Assembly (NCBI RefSeq): GCF_017255015.1
Contig: NZ_JAFKCS010000001.1
Span: 120,772 to 184,771, forward strand
DNA: 64,000 nucleotides
Source of the DNA: Bowmanella yangjiangensis
Lineage (GTDB): Bacteria > Pseudomonadota > Gammaproteobacteria > Enterobacterales > Alteromonadaceae
Direction of reading: 5' to 3'
Shown: in pieces, positions 1-9,488 of the stretch
How positions within the stretch are numbered: position 1 is the first letter of the stretch
How the letters are laid out: every line of letters begins with the position of its first letter
Notes under the pieces: generated by a model
The model's database searches: none
Told to the model about the DNA's origin: nothing
Seen by the model: only the letters and a program-made list of their open reading frames with translations
Position numbers and translations under genes: made by a program

Positions 1-201
1 CCAATCTTCGGCTTTGTCCGCGTCTTGCGCCAGCCAAATGCGGCTCAGATAGATTTTAGCTTCCGCTTGCTCGGACGCGGCTTCAAACAGACTTTGGGCT
101 TGTTTATCCTCACCCTGCTCAAAGGCCAAGATGGCTTGTTGCAAATCAGCGTATACAGATGCACTGCTTAGCAGCAGTGCCATAGCCAGAGGTTTTCTCA
201 T
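1..201 (-). CDS. secreted protein of unknown function, 3' part missing
   Basis: Only the first 67 codons are inside the window; the gene continues past its left edge. It begins with a typical Sec signal peptide (MRKPLAMALLLSSASVYA, cleavage likely after the second-last Ala). A helical stretch rich in Gln, Glu and Ala follows, which looks like the start of a TPR or Sel1-type repeat. An ATG at 207 overlaps the stop of the upstream membrane gene as ATGA, but AAGGGA at 209-214 lies 7 nt from the ATG at 201 and only 1 nt from the one at 207, so 201 is preferred. It is probably co-transcribed with the membrane gene at 204-932. The function cannot be named from this piece. Confidence 0.7.
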   Translation of the reverse strand, partial: MRKPLAMALLLSSASVYADLQQAILAFEQGEDKQAQSLFEAASEQAEAKIYLSRIWLAQDADKAEDW

Positions 202-203
202 CT

Positions 204-932
204 TCATTTCCCTTGAAATTGTAAATGGTATTTTCGCGATAGTCGGGCGATAACCAGTGCGCCAATAACACCAGGGGCAACCCAGAATACCAACTGCCAG
301 TAACCCGCCCCGGCCAGGATTTGTCTGGCACCAAAGGTGAGAAAGGCCGTATAGGCACCTATACCCGAGCCAATCATAGCGCCCAGATGTTCGATCCACC
401 ATTGGCGTGGAGCAATATGTCGACGCAGACAATAAAATAGCATCTGGCCGCCTATTATGGTGCCCAGAATGCCGAAGATAAGATGTAAAACTTTGTTGAA
501 CCAAAGACCCAGGCCCAGTAAAGCTAGACCACCTGTGATCAATACCAGCAGCAAGCCAAGATGCGTTGGATGGCGCAGCAAGTGGCGGGCTTGTTTTACT
601 CTAAGCACCAATATGCCATGACGAACACTGGTGAGTGTAAGCCAGCTTATATACATCAGGAAAAAAGCAAACAAGCTAATATTCAGTGCCTTCTGCGCCT
701 GGTTGGCTGTATTTGAAAGGTCACCGTGGATAGTGAGTGGTGCCACCAGCACCAATAAGCAAATCAGCATGCCGCTGCCAGCCACTATATACATGGTATT
801 GGCGTAATATCGACCAAACTTGATATGGTCCAGGCTGCCTTTAGGGGTGAGCGCAGGGAGCCAAAATAGTAGCAAGGCAGCGCTGCCTACTGTGATATGC
901 AGCATTAACAGCAGCGAATAAAGCAATTTCAT
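204..932 (-). CDS. multi-pass membrane protein, DUF2306-like
   Basis: The 242-residue protein is strongly hydrophobic with about seven membrane spans and short loops. The N-terminal block resembles DUF2306 proteins: an early His in the first helix (LHITVGSAALL), then a KG...H...G..Y pattern before the second helix. A second His/Trp-rich patch lies near residue 175. DUF2306 has no firm biochemical role, and this assignment is by pattern only. The start at 932 is chosen over an upstream ATG at 968 because GGAGG sits 8 nt before it. The stop overlaps the possible start of the next gene, so the two may be translationally coupled. It is divergent from the two-component operon at 1078. Confidence 0.65.
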   Translation of the reverse strand: MKLLYSLLLMLHITVGSAALLLFWLPALTPKGSLDHIKFGRYYANTMYIVAGSGMLICLLVLVAPLTIHGDLSNTANQAQKALNISLFAFFLMYISWLTLTSVRHGILVLRVKQARHLLRHPTHLGLLLVLITGGLALLGLGLWFNKVLHLIFGILGTIIGGQMLFYCLRRHIAPRQWWIEHLGAMIGSGIGAYTAFLTFGARQILAGAGYWQLVFWVAPGVIGALVIARLSRKYHLQFQGK

Positions 933-993
933 AGCTATTCCTCCAATAGACCTGACCAGTTTACGCAACTCTTTTTTAAATCATCAGTGTCAA

Positions 994-1024
994 AGGTCAT
1001 ATGTTTAAAAGTGACTTATGACCT
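994..1024. promoter_or_regulatory. inverted repeat, possible operator of the two-component operon
   Basis: AGGTCATA at 994-1001 is followed 15 bp later by its exact reverse complement TATGACCT at 1017-1024. The half-sites are about two helical turns apart, in the gap between two divergent genes and about 54 bp before the kinase start. This geometry suits a dimeric regulator such as the adjacent LuxR/NarL-type response regulator acting on its own promoter. That link is an inference from position. Confidence 0.4.
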
Positions 1025-1077
1025 ATTGGCGCAAACTCAGCAGAAGGGTATGTTGTGTTCAACACGGAGAATTAATT

Positions 1078-2208
1078 ATGTTTAACCTGAGGCCCTACCG
1101 ACTGAGTGTGGAAACGGCCAGTGGCCTTATAAGCTGGGCCATGGTGGCAGCATCATCCTTGTACTTTATGCAGAACAATCTGGGCTGGACGCATTGGCGT
1201 GTGGTGACGCTGGCCAGCTTATATCTGGGATTTGTATTGCTGTTTATGCTGGCCACCCGGGACGAATCTTATCCGCGTGACAGGGCTGTCAGACTGACGC
1301 TTATCAGCCTGCTGTTTTTGCTAGTCGTCGCCATTTACTTCACTACCCCTTATATGTACAACGCGATTTTGATGGTGATGTGGTCGGCACTGTTGCCATA
1401 TTTCATCACATTCAGGTCGGCTGTTTTTCTCTCCCCATTGTGGTCATCTGTACCTTATTTCGTTGGCGAGTTTTATTGGCATGATGATATGTCCGCCCTT
1501 AGCTCGTTGTTGTTCTGGACCTTTAATGTTTTCGCTTTAGTCATGGTCAATGTGTCCTTAAAGGAAAAAAAGGCCAAGGAAGCCGCTAATCAATTGAACC
1601 GAGAACTTATGGCTACCCAGGCATTGCTCAGTGAAGCTAACAAACAAGCGGAGCGCACTCGTATTGCGCGCAATATTCATGATGTGCTCGGCCATCATCT
1701 GACGGCCTTGTCGATTAACTTGCAGGTGGCATCACGCAAAGCCGAAGGAGAAGTGAAACAATCGGTAGAACAATGTCACGCCATTGCTAGCTTGTTGCTC
1801 AGTGATGTTCGAGAAGCGGTGTCTGAAATTCGCGATAAATCTGCTATTCACCTGAAAAGTGCGTTGGAGTTACTGACCCGCGAGGTACCTAGACTCAAAG
1901 TCGCTTTAGATTGTCAGGTTGAGCTGGACGATATGGAGCAGGCCCATGCATTGCTGATGTGTGTGCAGGAGAGTTTGACCAACAGTTTGCGTCATTCCAG
2001 AGCCAATCACATGCGGATAGACCTGGTTCAGACCGAAAATGCTTTGCTGCTTACGATGCAGGATAACGGCGGAGAGCAGAAATACTTGCAGCCTGGCAAC
2101 GGCTTAAAAGGTATGCGAGAACGTATTGAAGCCTTAGGCGGACAAGTTGAGTTTATGTTTAACCAGCAAGGCTTGTGCACCCATGCCCGTCTGCCGGTAG
2201 CCTCATGA
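1078..2208 (+). CDS. NarL-type sensor histidine kinase (HisKA_3, DesK/LiaS class)
   Basis: Membrane-bound sensor kinase of 376 residues. The first 150 residues form about five or six membrane spans with no large periplasmic domain, as in DesK-like sensors of membrane state. A short coiled coil follows, then the HisKA_3 box RIARNIHDVLGHHL with phospho-acceptor His201. The C-terminal ATPase domain shows the N box (QESLTNSLRHS), a short DNGG box and a PGNGLKGMRERI lid. The ATG at 1078 is preferred over 1018 because GGAGA lies 8 nt upstream. Its stop overlaps the regulator start (ATGA), so the two genes form a tight operon. The stimulus is unknown. Confidence 0.88.
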   Translation: MFNLRPYRLSVETASGLISWAMVAASSLYFMQNNLGWTHWRVVTLASLYLGFVLLFMLATRDESYPRDRAVRLTLISLLFLLVVAIYFTTPYMYNAILMVMWSALLPYFITFRSAVFLSPLWSSVPYFVGEFYWHDDMSALSSLLFWTFNVFALVMVNVSLKEKKAKEAANQLNRELMATQALLSEANKQAERTRIARNIHDVLGHHLTALSINLQVASRKAEGEVKQSVEQCHAIASLLLSDVREAVSEIRDKSAIHLKSALELLTREVPRLKVALDCQVELDDMEQAHALLMCVQESLTNSLRHSRANHMRIDLVQTENALLLTMQDNGGEQKYLQPGNGLKGMRERIEALGGQVEFMFNQQGLCTHARLPVAS

Positions 2209-2849
2209 GTATTCGTGTCTTACTGGTGGACGATCAAACCCTGGTCAGGGAGGGGGTCAAAAGTTTGTTATCGCTGTCGGCCAATCTGTTGGTGGTGGGA
2301 GAGGCAAGTGACGGCGACCAGGTTTGTCAGGTCGTCAGTGCGCAACAACCCGACGTTATCCTGATGGATATACGTATGCCACGAATGTCGGGAGTAGATG
2401 CTCTGCGCGCGATGCAAAAGGTCGGCCTCACGCAACCTGTAATAATGTTGACTACTTTTGATGACCATAAATTGGTGCTCGAGGCCGTGCAGGCGGGTGC
2501 GAAAGGTTATCTGCTTAAGGATGTCTCCCTGGAGACACTGGTGGATGCGATTGAGACGGTACATGCCGGGCAAACCCTTATTCAGCCAGCCGTGACCGAG
2601 AAGATTCTGCAAGGATTACAGGGCTTGCAGCAAAACTTCGAGAGCTATGAAACGCCGGAGCCTTTAACGGAAGCTGAATGTAAAATTCTGCGTCTGATGG
2701 CAGGGGGATGCAGTAACCGTGAAATAGCTGAGGCATTGTTTAAATCTGAGGGCACGATTAAAAATCAGGTGTCCAGCTTGTTGGCTAAGTTAGGCGTGAG
2801 AGATCGCACCCGGGCGGTGTTGAAAGCCATTGAAGCTGGGCTTATTTAA
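2205..2849 (+). CDS. NarL/LuxR-family response regulator
   Basis: 214-residue regulator. The receiver domain (residues 1-120) has the acidic pair in LLVDDQ, phospho-acceptor Asp55 in ILMDIRMP, Thr in LTTFDD and Lys in YLLKD. A linker leads to a C-terminal LuxR-type helix-turn-helix (about residues 148-210: LTEAECKILRLMAGGCSNREIA and following). It overlaps the kinase gene by 4 nt and is certainly its partner. It is a likely binder of the inverted repeat at 994-1024. The target genes are not evident; the divergent DUF2306-like gene is one candidate. Confidence 0.9.
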   Translation: MSIRVLLVDDQTLVREGVKSLLSLSANLLVVGEASDGDQVCQVVSAQQPDVILMDIRMPRMSGVDALRAMQKVGLTQPVIMLTTFDDHKLVLEAVQAGAKGYLLKDVSLETLVDAIETVHAGQTLIQPAVTEKILQGLQGLQQNFESYETPEPLTEAECKILRLMAGGCSNREIAEALFKSEGTIKNQVSSLLAKLGVRDRTRAVLKAIEAGLI

Positions 2850-2886
2850 ACCTGCCACAATATGCTTGTCCGCCGAATTTTAGCAG

Positions 2887-4311
2887 TCAGACTGGGAAGT
2901 TGATGTGAAACTGGCTTCCCTGACCGGGTGATGACTGGCATGCAATTTTACCTTTTAAGACTTTTTCCACCAGATCCTTACAGATGTGCAGCCCTAGTCC
3001 GCTGCCTCCGGTTTGTCTGGCCGAAGTGAAAAAAGGCTCAAATATATGGCAGAGGGTTTCGCGACTCATTCCTTTACCATTATCTTGATATTTCAACTCA
3101 AGCTGTCCATTGAGCAGAGTGACGTTTAGATGCACCTGACCCGGTTGGCCTTTTTCAAAAGCATGCTGGACAGAATTCATTATCAGATTGACCAGAATCT
3201 GACTAATGGCGCCGGGGTAGCTGTCTATCTCCAGATCGGGGTTAATATCCAGGCAAAACTGCAATTTGTGGTATTTCAGCTTAGGTTTTAACGACAACAG
3301 GATTTCGCACACATAACTACTCAGATTAAAAGTGCGAATCTCCTGATTATGCTGATCAAGGGACAACTGCTTGAAGGTGCTGACGAGCTCCGCACTGCGT
3401 TGCAAGTTGCGCTCAATGATCTGCATAGCTTCAGCAGATTCCTCATAAAAGGCCCGCAAGGCTGAGCGAGTCAATTTATTTTGTTCAAAAAGCCGATTGG
3501 TTTTGTGTAATTGACCGCGTAAGTGGCTGGCTGCCGTAACAGCTACCCCAATTGGGGTGTTCACCTCATGGGTCAGGCTCGACATCATGCTGCCAAGTGA
3601 GGCGAGGTTTTCTATCTCCAGCAAATGTTGCTGTACCTCTGAGCGCTGAGCTAAGGCCTCACGTAATTTTTTATTTGTTTGGGTTAGTTCCCTTGTGCGT
3701 TTTTGTACTTGTTGCTCAAGATCGCGTTTAGCCTGACTAAGCTGTTCAGATGCCTGCATTTTCTCGATGATCAGCGAGGCTATACTGGCTTCAATGCGAA
3801 TAAGTTCAAGATCCTGATTGGTCGGCTCTCTGACTGCGGAGTAGTACATACCGAAGGCGCCCAGCACTCGTCCATCGGTGGCGAAGATCGGGCTAGACCA
3901 GCATGCACGTAATCCGGCCTTCTGGCATATTGCTTTATATGGCGCCCAATTTGGATGAGTTTGAATATCTGATACCACAACGGCTTGACGCAGGTAAGCG
4001 CTGGCACCACAAGAGCCGACCGTCGGGCCAATCTCTATTCCATCAACGGCCTGCATGTAATCTTTGGGCATACTGGGGCCAACCAGTGAAGACATAGTTT
4101 TGCCATCGGGATTCATCAGCATAATGGAGCAACGCAAATCCTCGCTGGCAGTTTCTATAGCACTGACCAACGCGTTTAATACTTTCTCCAGTGGAGCACC
4201 CATCACCCAAAGGTTAAAGGCGTTGTTGCGGCCCGTTTCTACAGCGGTTTGGCAAATGGCGCTGAGATCATGGCTTTCCAGCTGACCATGCACAGAAACT
4301 AAACTTGGCAT
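2887..4311 (-). CDS. soluble GAF-domain sensor histidine kinase
   Basis: 474-residue cytoplasmic kinase with no membrane span. A GAF domain occupies about residues 30-180 (GSCGASAYLRQ and WSSPIF..DGRVLGAFGMYY are typical of the FhlA/NtrY-like GAF class). A coiled coil covers 185-235. The dimerisation helix holds the phospho-acceptor in SLTHEVNTP (His248). The ATPase domain shows the N box (NLIMNSVQHAF), the G1 box (QDNGKGMS) and the G2 box (GGSGLGLHICKDLV). No response regulator is adjacent on the same strand, so it is an orphan. The ribosome binding site is weak, so the start is less certain than the frame. Confidence 0.85.
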   Translation of the reverse strand: MPSLVSVHGQLESHDLSAICQTAVETGRNNAFNLWVMGAPLEKVLNALVSAIETASEDLRCSIMLMNPDGKTMSSLVGPSMPKDYMQAVDGIEIGPTVGSCGASAYLRQAVVVSDIQTHPNWAPYKAICQKAGLRACWSSPIFATDGRVLGAFGMYYSAVREPTNQDLELIRIEASIASLIIEKMQASEQLSQAKRDLEQQVQKRTRELTQTNKKLREALAQRSEVQQHLLEIENLASLGSMMSSLTHEVNTPIGVAVTAASHLRGQLHKTNRLFEQNKLTRSALRAFYEESAEAMQIIERNLQRSAELVSTFKQLSLDQHNQEIRTFNLSSYVCEILLSLKPKLKYHKLQFCLDINPDLEIDSYPGAISQILVNLIMNSVQHAFEKGQPGQVHLNVTLLNGQLELKYQDNGKGMSRETLCHIFEPFFTSARQTGGSGLGLHICKDLVEKVLKGKIACQSSPGQGSQFHINFPV

Positions 4312-4426
4312 ACATTCTTTTCATGATGATGGTATCGGGTTGGAGTGCCAAGCATGCCTGTTGAACATTAAACACTCAACTGTTTTGTTTGATTCCTGAC
4401 GTGCTACGCAGGCTGCTCAATGTTGC

Positions 4427-5155
4427 TTACAGATCGCCGAAACGACCTTGCAGATTGGCAATGGCCGTTAAGGCTGCGGTCTCTGTGCGTAGTACCCGCG
4501 GACCGAGCAGAACCGATTTAAACCCGCCTTGCTCAGTCAGGTATAGTTCCTGGTCGGCAAAGCCCCCTTCCGGACCAATGAGTAGTCGTACTCCTTGGGT
4601 TGGAAGCGTTAAATCGGCCATACGTTTTTCTGCTCTCGGGTCGAGAGTCAGGCGCAGCTCGTTAGTCGATTGCTGCAGCCATGGCGACAGGGCGGTAACA
4701 GGATGCAGAGTAGGAAGAATGTTGCGTCCACATTGTTCACAGGCGCTTTGAATGATCTTCTGCCATTGCTGGTGCTTCTTCTGCCAGCGCTGTTCGTCCA
4801 GACGTACCACACAACGTTCGGTGATCAGTGGGGTTATTTCCGTCACGCCCAGCTCTACGGATTTTTGTAGAACAAAGTCCATACGTTCGCCTTTGGAGAT
4901 CCCCTGACCCAAGTGGATGCGCAGTGGTGATTCGCAGCCCATTTGTAATTTTGCGTCCACCTGCACCCAAACGGCACGCTTCTCAACCTTATGTAAGGTG
5001 GCGGGATACTCATTGCCGTCGCCATTGAATAACACCAGAGGATGACCTTCGCGCAGTCTTAATACGTTTCCCACGTGGTTGGCGGCGTCTTTGTCCAGTT
5101 GTAGGGTTTGTTCGACAGCCAAAAGGCCGGGGCAGTAAATTCTTGGAATTTGCAT
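4427..5155 (-). CDS. rsmE: 16S rRNA (uracil1498-N3)-methyltransferase
   Basis: 242-residue SPOUT-class methyltransferase that methylates N3 of U1498 in 16S rRNA using S-adenosylmethionine. The N-terminal PUA-like part (residues 1-70) contains HVGNVLRLREG. The C-terminal knotted domain shows the diagnostic LLIGPEGGF and LGPRVLRTETAAL motifs that bind the cofactor. Length and motif order are normal for the family. In many gammaproteobacteria rsmE sits beside gshB; here it stands between a kinase and a VOC gene and looks monocistronic. Confidence 0.95.
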   Translation of the reverse strand: MQIPRIYCPGLLAVEQTLQLDKDAANHVGNVLRLREGHPLVLFNGDGNEYPATLHKVEKRAVWVQVDAKLQMGCESPLRIHLGQGISKGERMDFVLQKSVELGVTEITPLITERCVVRLDEQRWQKKHQQWQKIIQSACEQCGRNILPTLHPVTALSPWLQQSTNELRLTLDPRAEKRMADLTLPTQGVRLLIGPEGGFADQELYLTEQGGFKSVLLGPRVLRTETAALTAIANLQGRFGDL

Positions 5156-5301
5156 GGTGCTTTTGCGATAGGGTTAGAACGTCTGGTTGGCAAGTCTAAG
5201 CCAAAGTGGGCTTGTATGCACCTGCTGGGCCCCGCATGACTGGCGGATTGCTGCCACTGGTGCATACTCTTTGTTTTCACTTTGATAGAGATAAAAGGCT
5301 T

Positions 5302-5670
5302 ATGGCTAATCCGGTCGGTTGGTTTGAGATCTATGTGCAGGATATTCAGCGGGCCAAGCGCTTCTATGAACAGGTGCTGGCAATTGAATTAGACCAGCTT
5401 CCCGTGCCAGATATTGAAATGTGGGCGTTTCCCAATGATATGACGCAATATGGTACCGGGGGGACGCTGGTTTGTATACCTGGTATGAGTTCCGGCGGAA
5501 ATAGCACCTTGGTGTATTTCAGTTGTCAGGACTGTGCGGTGGAAGAGTCGCGGGTGAAGGAAGCTGGCGGCCAGGTACAGCGAAGCAAAATGTCGATTGG
5601 CCAATACGGCTTTATCAGTCTGATTTTCGACACAGAAGGCAACATGCTAGGGCTACATTCTCTGCAATGA
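5302..5670 (+). CDS. VOC-family (glyoxalase/bleomycin-resistance fold) protein
   Basis: 122-residue single-domain protein of the vicinal oxygen chelate superfamily. The opening VGWFEIYVQDIQRAKRFYEQVL is the classical first beta-alpha unit of the fold, and the C-terminal FDTEGNMLGLHS closes the metal-binding half. These proteins act as dimers; the substrate cannot be told from the sequence. The start is the second ATG of a longer frame, placed where the family begins and preceded by AAAGG. It reads convergently toward tamB with a short gap. Confidence 0.85.
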   Translation: MANPVGWFEIYVQDIQRAKRFYEQVLAIELDQLPVPDIEMWAFPNDMTQYGTGGTLVCIPGMSSGGNSTLVYFSCQDCAVEESRVKEAGGQVQRSKMSIGQYGFISLIFDTEGNMLGLHSLQ

Positions 5671-5702
5671 GGAGAATGCAGCCAGAACAGAGGGGAATTG
5701 AC

Positions 5703-8700
5703 TCACTTAACCTCAAAGCTGTAATACAAATCCATCGAACGCTCGAGACTGCTCACGGCTTCCAGCCAAAGCTGATTCATCAGATAAAAGCGCACGGTAA
5801 TTTGTGTTACTGGCTCGAGAATGCCCACGCCATATTTCAGGTAAATCCGTTCCCCAATATAGCCGCTGACAGTGGCCAGACTGTCGCCGCTGGCCGCGTC
5901 GGTTTCGGTATCCAGGGTAATGTCACTGATCAATGGAATGTTATTCAGTGCGTCCGTCAGGCCACTGGCACCGGTGATACCTATGCCTTGGTTCGCTGCC
6001 ATCAACAGTGCCATAGAGCGACCATCTGACTCGCCACCGGCTCCTGGTGGCTTGCCGCGCAAAATGTACGACAGAATCGTACTTTGCTCCATGCTCGGAT
6101 TAGAGAACAGGCTGACCTGTAACCCACTAACCGGACCACTTACCTCGATACCGGCTTCAACCCCCGTACCTTTCAATGGACGAATAGCTTGTAATTGCAC
6201 TGTTGGGTTGCTGGCCTGGCCAAGGAACTGCAGCCGTCCTGATTTAACTTCCAGGTTCTGTCCATAGGCTTTGTATAACCCCTCGGTAAAGGTCAGGGCG
6301 CCAAAAAGCTCCAAAGGATCCGGCGACTTCTGCCGGGCAGTCAGGCTGCCGTCAATTTTGCCGTTAAAGCCAAACCCACTGATCGCAAAGGGGTCGATCA
6401 ACTCAACATCCAATTGCAGGTTGATGGGAAGTGGTGCACTTTGCTGGATATCTTGTTGATTAACCAGACGCATATCCTGCGACACAGCTACTGCTGATGC
6501 GGGCAGTTCCTGCAAGGTTAAGCGGCCATTATCCACGTTAACTTTGCCTTGTAGATGCAAACCCTGTTCAAAACGGATATCCAAATGCGGGCTGATACTG
6601 GCCTGCAGTTCAGGCAGGGCTTGTAGTTGCAGAGCCTGCCCCTCCAGTTTGGCTTGAAGTGTTAAGGCTTTTTGCCAGTCAGACTGGCTGGCATCCCAGT
6701 GGCTGCTGCCTTGAAGCTTGGCCTGGCCTGAGCCCATGGCGAATTGACCATCAAATTCGGTTTGCGTGTCTGCGAAGCTGACATCAAGGTTTAGCTTGTC
6801 TACTGCGGTTTGGCTGCTGGCCACCACTAATGCCGCATCTTCGAGCGATACCTTGCCATGCAGGCGTGGGGCGTTTAGTTTGCCTTGCACTTGTATGTCT
6901 GCAGACAGCAGCCCGGTCAACTTGCTCAGTTGTGGTACCAGGTTAACCAAGCCGTCCAGCGGTAAAGGTGCCAAATATAAGTCGGCGCTGACATCGGCAT
7001 CGGCTTTGTTACCTAACTGGCCATTTAGCGTCAGTAAGTCCTGCCCTGATTTACTCTGCAGTTGACCGGAAAGTTGCAAGCTACCGTCATCTTGTGAGTC
7101 CAACTTAAAGGTCCCTGCCTGCCAGTCCAGTAGGGGTAACATGTCGTCCTCCCACTGTTGCAGTATATGACCTGCACTGGAATTCAAGGTGACATGCAAT
7201 TGTATAGGGCCTTGTTCGGGAAGTGTCAGACTGGCGGATAGGTTGGCGCTGCCAGATAACGCTTGGCCGTTGAGCTTGCCGGCGCTCCAGCGCCCGTAGT
7301 CGACCTCGGCACTTAGCTCAATGGGCGGATTACCAGGAAATCGCAGCCCCTGTTGCAGACACAACTGACTGAAATTGCCATTCCAGCAATGGGCTGACAG
7401 GGTCTGGGTTGTTTCGGTCAGGTCTAACTCGATAGGGGCTGACAGGTGCCAGTGTTCGCCGAACATGCGGCTGTCGGCTTCGAGAATTTTCCCAAACCAA
7501 TGTGGCTGTTCCAGATCGGCGCTTCCCTGTACCAGCAGGTTGGCGTTAATGTCTCCGCCAATTTCTAACTGTAGTTGGTGTGAGTGCGCGTCACCGCCTA
7601 AATTAAGCTGCCCATGAATATGCTGGTCATTGCTTAGGACGATATTGGGGAATTGGATCGAGAGGTCGCCTGCGTGTTGCTGCATAGGGCGGTAGTTTGC
7701 CGCTACGCCCATATCTTGCACAGATAAGCTGTCGACATGCAGTTGCTTTACCTTGCCGTTCATTTCCAACAGCGGGTTCATTAGCTCGCCGCTGACACGA
7801 AAGTCGGCTTCAATCTGCCCTTGAGCATTGATTGGAAGGGCAGACAGATTGTCACTGAACAGTTTGCCTTGCAGTTGCCACTGTTGGTCTGCAGTACCTG
7901 TTACCTTTAGGGTACTGTTAAAGGCTTCCAGCCGCAGATCCAGATTACTCACCTGTAGCTGTTCCTGTTGACTGATATCGGCTATGGCAGATAAGCGCAG
8001 CGGTGTATTGTTGAGGCTGCCCGAGAGCTGTGTATCATCCAGCTTTACTCGCCATCCTTGGTTTGACCATGTTCCGCTGTTATTCAGGCTGCCCTGTAAC
8101 ACGCCGGTGACCGGCAACAGTGGGCTGTTAAGTTGCAGATTCTGCAATTGCCCTTGTATCTGCCACTGCCAGCTTTGCCCGTATTGCAGTTGGCCATTAA
8201 TGCTTGCCGCTGAGCTGCTCGCCGGGTCTATGAAATCTATCTTTAACGACTCTATTTTGCCTGGCTGATGTTGAGCCTGTAGCGATAGCTGGGCCATAGA
8301 TGTTTGGCCAAAGCCCAAACCGGAGAACATCAGAGAAAGATCGGCACTTTGCTGCTGGAGATTGCCGCTGGCGCTTAGTGTCAGTTTCCCGGACTGGAAC
8401 TCGGCTTGCTCTGGTAACTCGAGCAGCGGTACTAAGGGGGCAGTATTAACATCCAGGGTGGCAGAAAAGGGCAGCGCAGACTGGGTAACATCGGCCTCGG
8501 CTTGCAGATTGAAGGCAGTGAGTGCGGGTTCTTTGATTTTAACCAGCAGTTTTTCCACAGAGCCCGATACATTCACACCTATAGGCTTAGTGCTAAGCGG
8601 CGTGGGTAACAGATCTTCTGCCGGTAGCATACTGGCCTCAAGATTCACTTGGTAAGGTGTGTTAAGCACTGCGCTGCCGCGCAAATCCACAGTGCCAAGT

Positions 8701-9488
8701 TGTTGGCTGCGGACCTCCAATCGATCAATCGCCAGTTTAGTATCCAGCCATTGCATTTGCAGCATGGCATGGTTGACTTGTACCTTTTGTCCGGCCTGGA
8801 TTATCTGTGCGTCTTCCAACTGAATGTCATTCAGACGCATGTTGATAGGAGCGGGCAGGTCGGGTAACACTGCTAGCGGCCAGTCGGAGCTTGGCTGTGC
8901 GGGCTGTGCACTGTCGTTCAGTTGCAGTCGCAAGCCATTCAGATACAAGTTGTTGAGGGTGAACAACTTATTTTTCAATCCGGCATTCAGGTTGAGGTTA
9001 TTCCAGACAATGGCCAGGCCTGGCAGCACAAGCTGGCTGTGTTCAATCTGCAGCTGTTGAATTCGTGATGTGGGCAGCCAATCAGGTAGCGCAATAGCCG
9101 AGGGCGGCTGTGGCGGAGAAGGCTCGGTGGCCGTATTGTCTGTCTGTTCAACCTCGACAAACAAATCGGTGATATTCAACTGTTGCACAACAATATGCGG
9201 CAGTAGCAGGGCTCGCGCAGAAATATCCAACTCAATTCGGCCTGCGGACACGAGTAAGCCGGGTTGCTGATAACTGAAATCCGAAAGCTGTAAGCCATAT
9301 AACAGGCTTCCCTGATGCGCGCTGTTTTTTAGTCCTGGGATATGGGCTTTGGCCTGATTAAGCAACCAACCAGTGCCGGATTCTGTGCCGGTCAGCCAAT
9401 AAACCAAGCCTACCAGCATGCAAAGCAAAGTTGTCAGACCAATCAGCAAGCGACGAAGCAGCTTTTTATAGGAGATCTGAAACGCCAT
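5703..9488 (-). CDS. tamB: translocation and assembly module inner-membrane protein TamB
   Basis: A 1261-residue protein of the AsmA-like bridge family. A single N-terminal anchor (about residues 11-31) is followed by a very long run of beta-rich repeats that form a periplasm-spanning groove. The conserved DUF490/TamB C-terminal domain contains GVEAGIEVSGPVSGLQVSLFS-type strands and a final QLWLEAVSS. TamB works with TamA in moving phospholipids and some autotransporter-like proteins to the outer membrane. The pairing is explicit here: the tamB start overlaps the tamA stop (TAATG). Length is in the usual range. Confidence 0.95.
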   Translation of the reverse strand: MAFQISYKKLLRRLLIGLTTLLCMLVGLVYWLTGTESGTGWLLNQAKAHIPGLKNSAHQGSLLYGLQLSDFSYQQPGLLVSAGRIELDISARALLLPHIVVQQLNITDLFVEVEQTDNTATEPSPPQPPSAIALPDWLPTSRIQQLQIEHSQLVLPGLAIVWNNLNLNAGLKNKLFTLNNLYLNGLRLQLNDSAQPAQPSSDWPLAVLPDLPAPINMRLNDIQLEDAQIIQAGQKVQVNHAMLQMQWLDTKLAIDRLEVRSQQLGTVDLRGSAVLNTPYQVNLEASMLPAEDLLPTPLSTKPIGVNVSGSVEKLLVKIKEPALTAFNLQAEADVTQSALPFSATLDVNTAPLVPLLELPEQAEFQSGKLTLSASGNLQQQSADLSLMFSGLGFGQTSMAQLSLQAQHQPGKIESLKIDFIDPASSSAASINGQLQYGQSWQWQIQGQLQNLQLNSPLLPVTGVLQGSLNNSGTWSNQGWRVKLDDTQLSGSLNNTPLRLSAIADISQQEQLQVSNLDLRLEAFNSTLKVTGTADQQWQLQGKLFSDNLSALPINAQGQIEADFRVSGELMNPLLEMNGKVKQLHVDSLSVQDMGVAANYRPMQQHAGDLSIQFPNIVLSNDQHIHGQLNLGGDAHSHQLQLEIGGDINANLLVQGSADLEQPHWFGKILEADSRMFGEHWHLSAPIELDLTETTQTLSAHCWNGNFSQLCLQQGLRFPGNPPIELSAEVDYGRWSAGKLNGQALSGSANLSASLTLPEQGPIQLHVTLNSSAGHILQQWEDDMLPLLDWQAGTFKLDSQDDGSLQLSGQLQSKSGQDLLTLNGQLGNKADADVSADLYLAPLPLDGLVNLVPQLSKLTGLLSADIQVQGKLNAPRLHGKVSLEDAALVVASSQTAVDKLNLDVSFADTQTEFDGQFAMGSGQAKLQGSSHWDASQSDWQKALTLQAKLEGQALQLQALPELQASISPHLDIRFEQGLHLQGKVNVDNGRLTLQELPASAVAVSQDMRLVNQQDIQQSAPLPINLQLDVELIDPFAISGFGFNGKIDGSLTARQKSPDPLELFGALTFTEGLYKAYGQNLEVKSGRLQFLGQASNPTVQLQAIRPLKGTGVEAGIEVSGPVSGLQVSLFSNPSMEQSTILSYILRGKPPGAGGESDGRSMALLMAANQGIGITGASGLTDALNNIPLISDITLDTETDAASGDSLATVSGYIGERIYLKYGVGILEPVTQITVRFYLMNQLWLEAVSSLERSMDLYYSFEVK

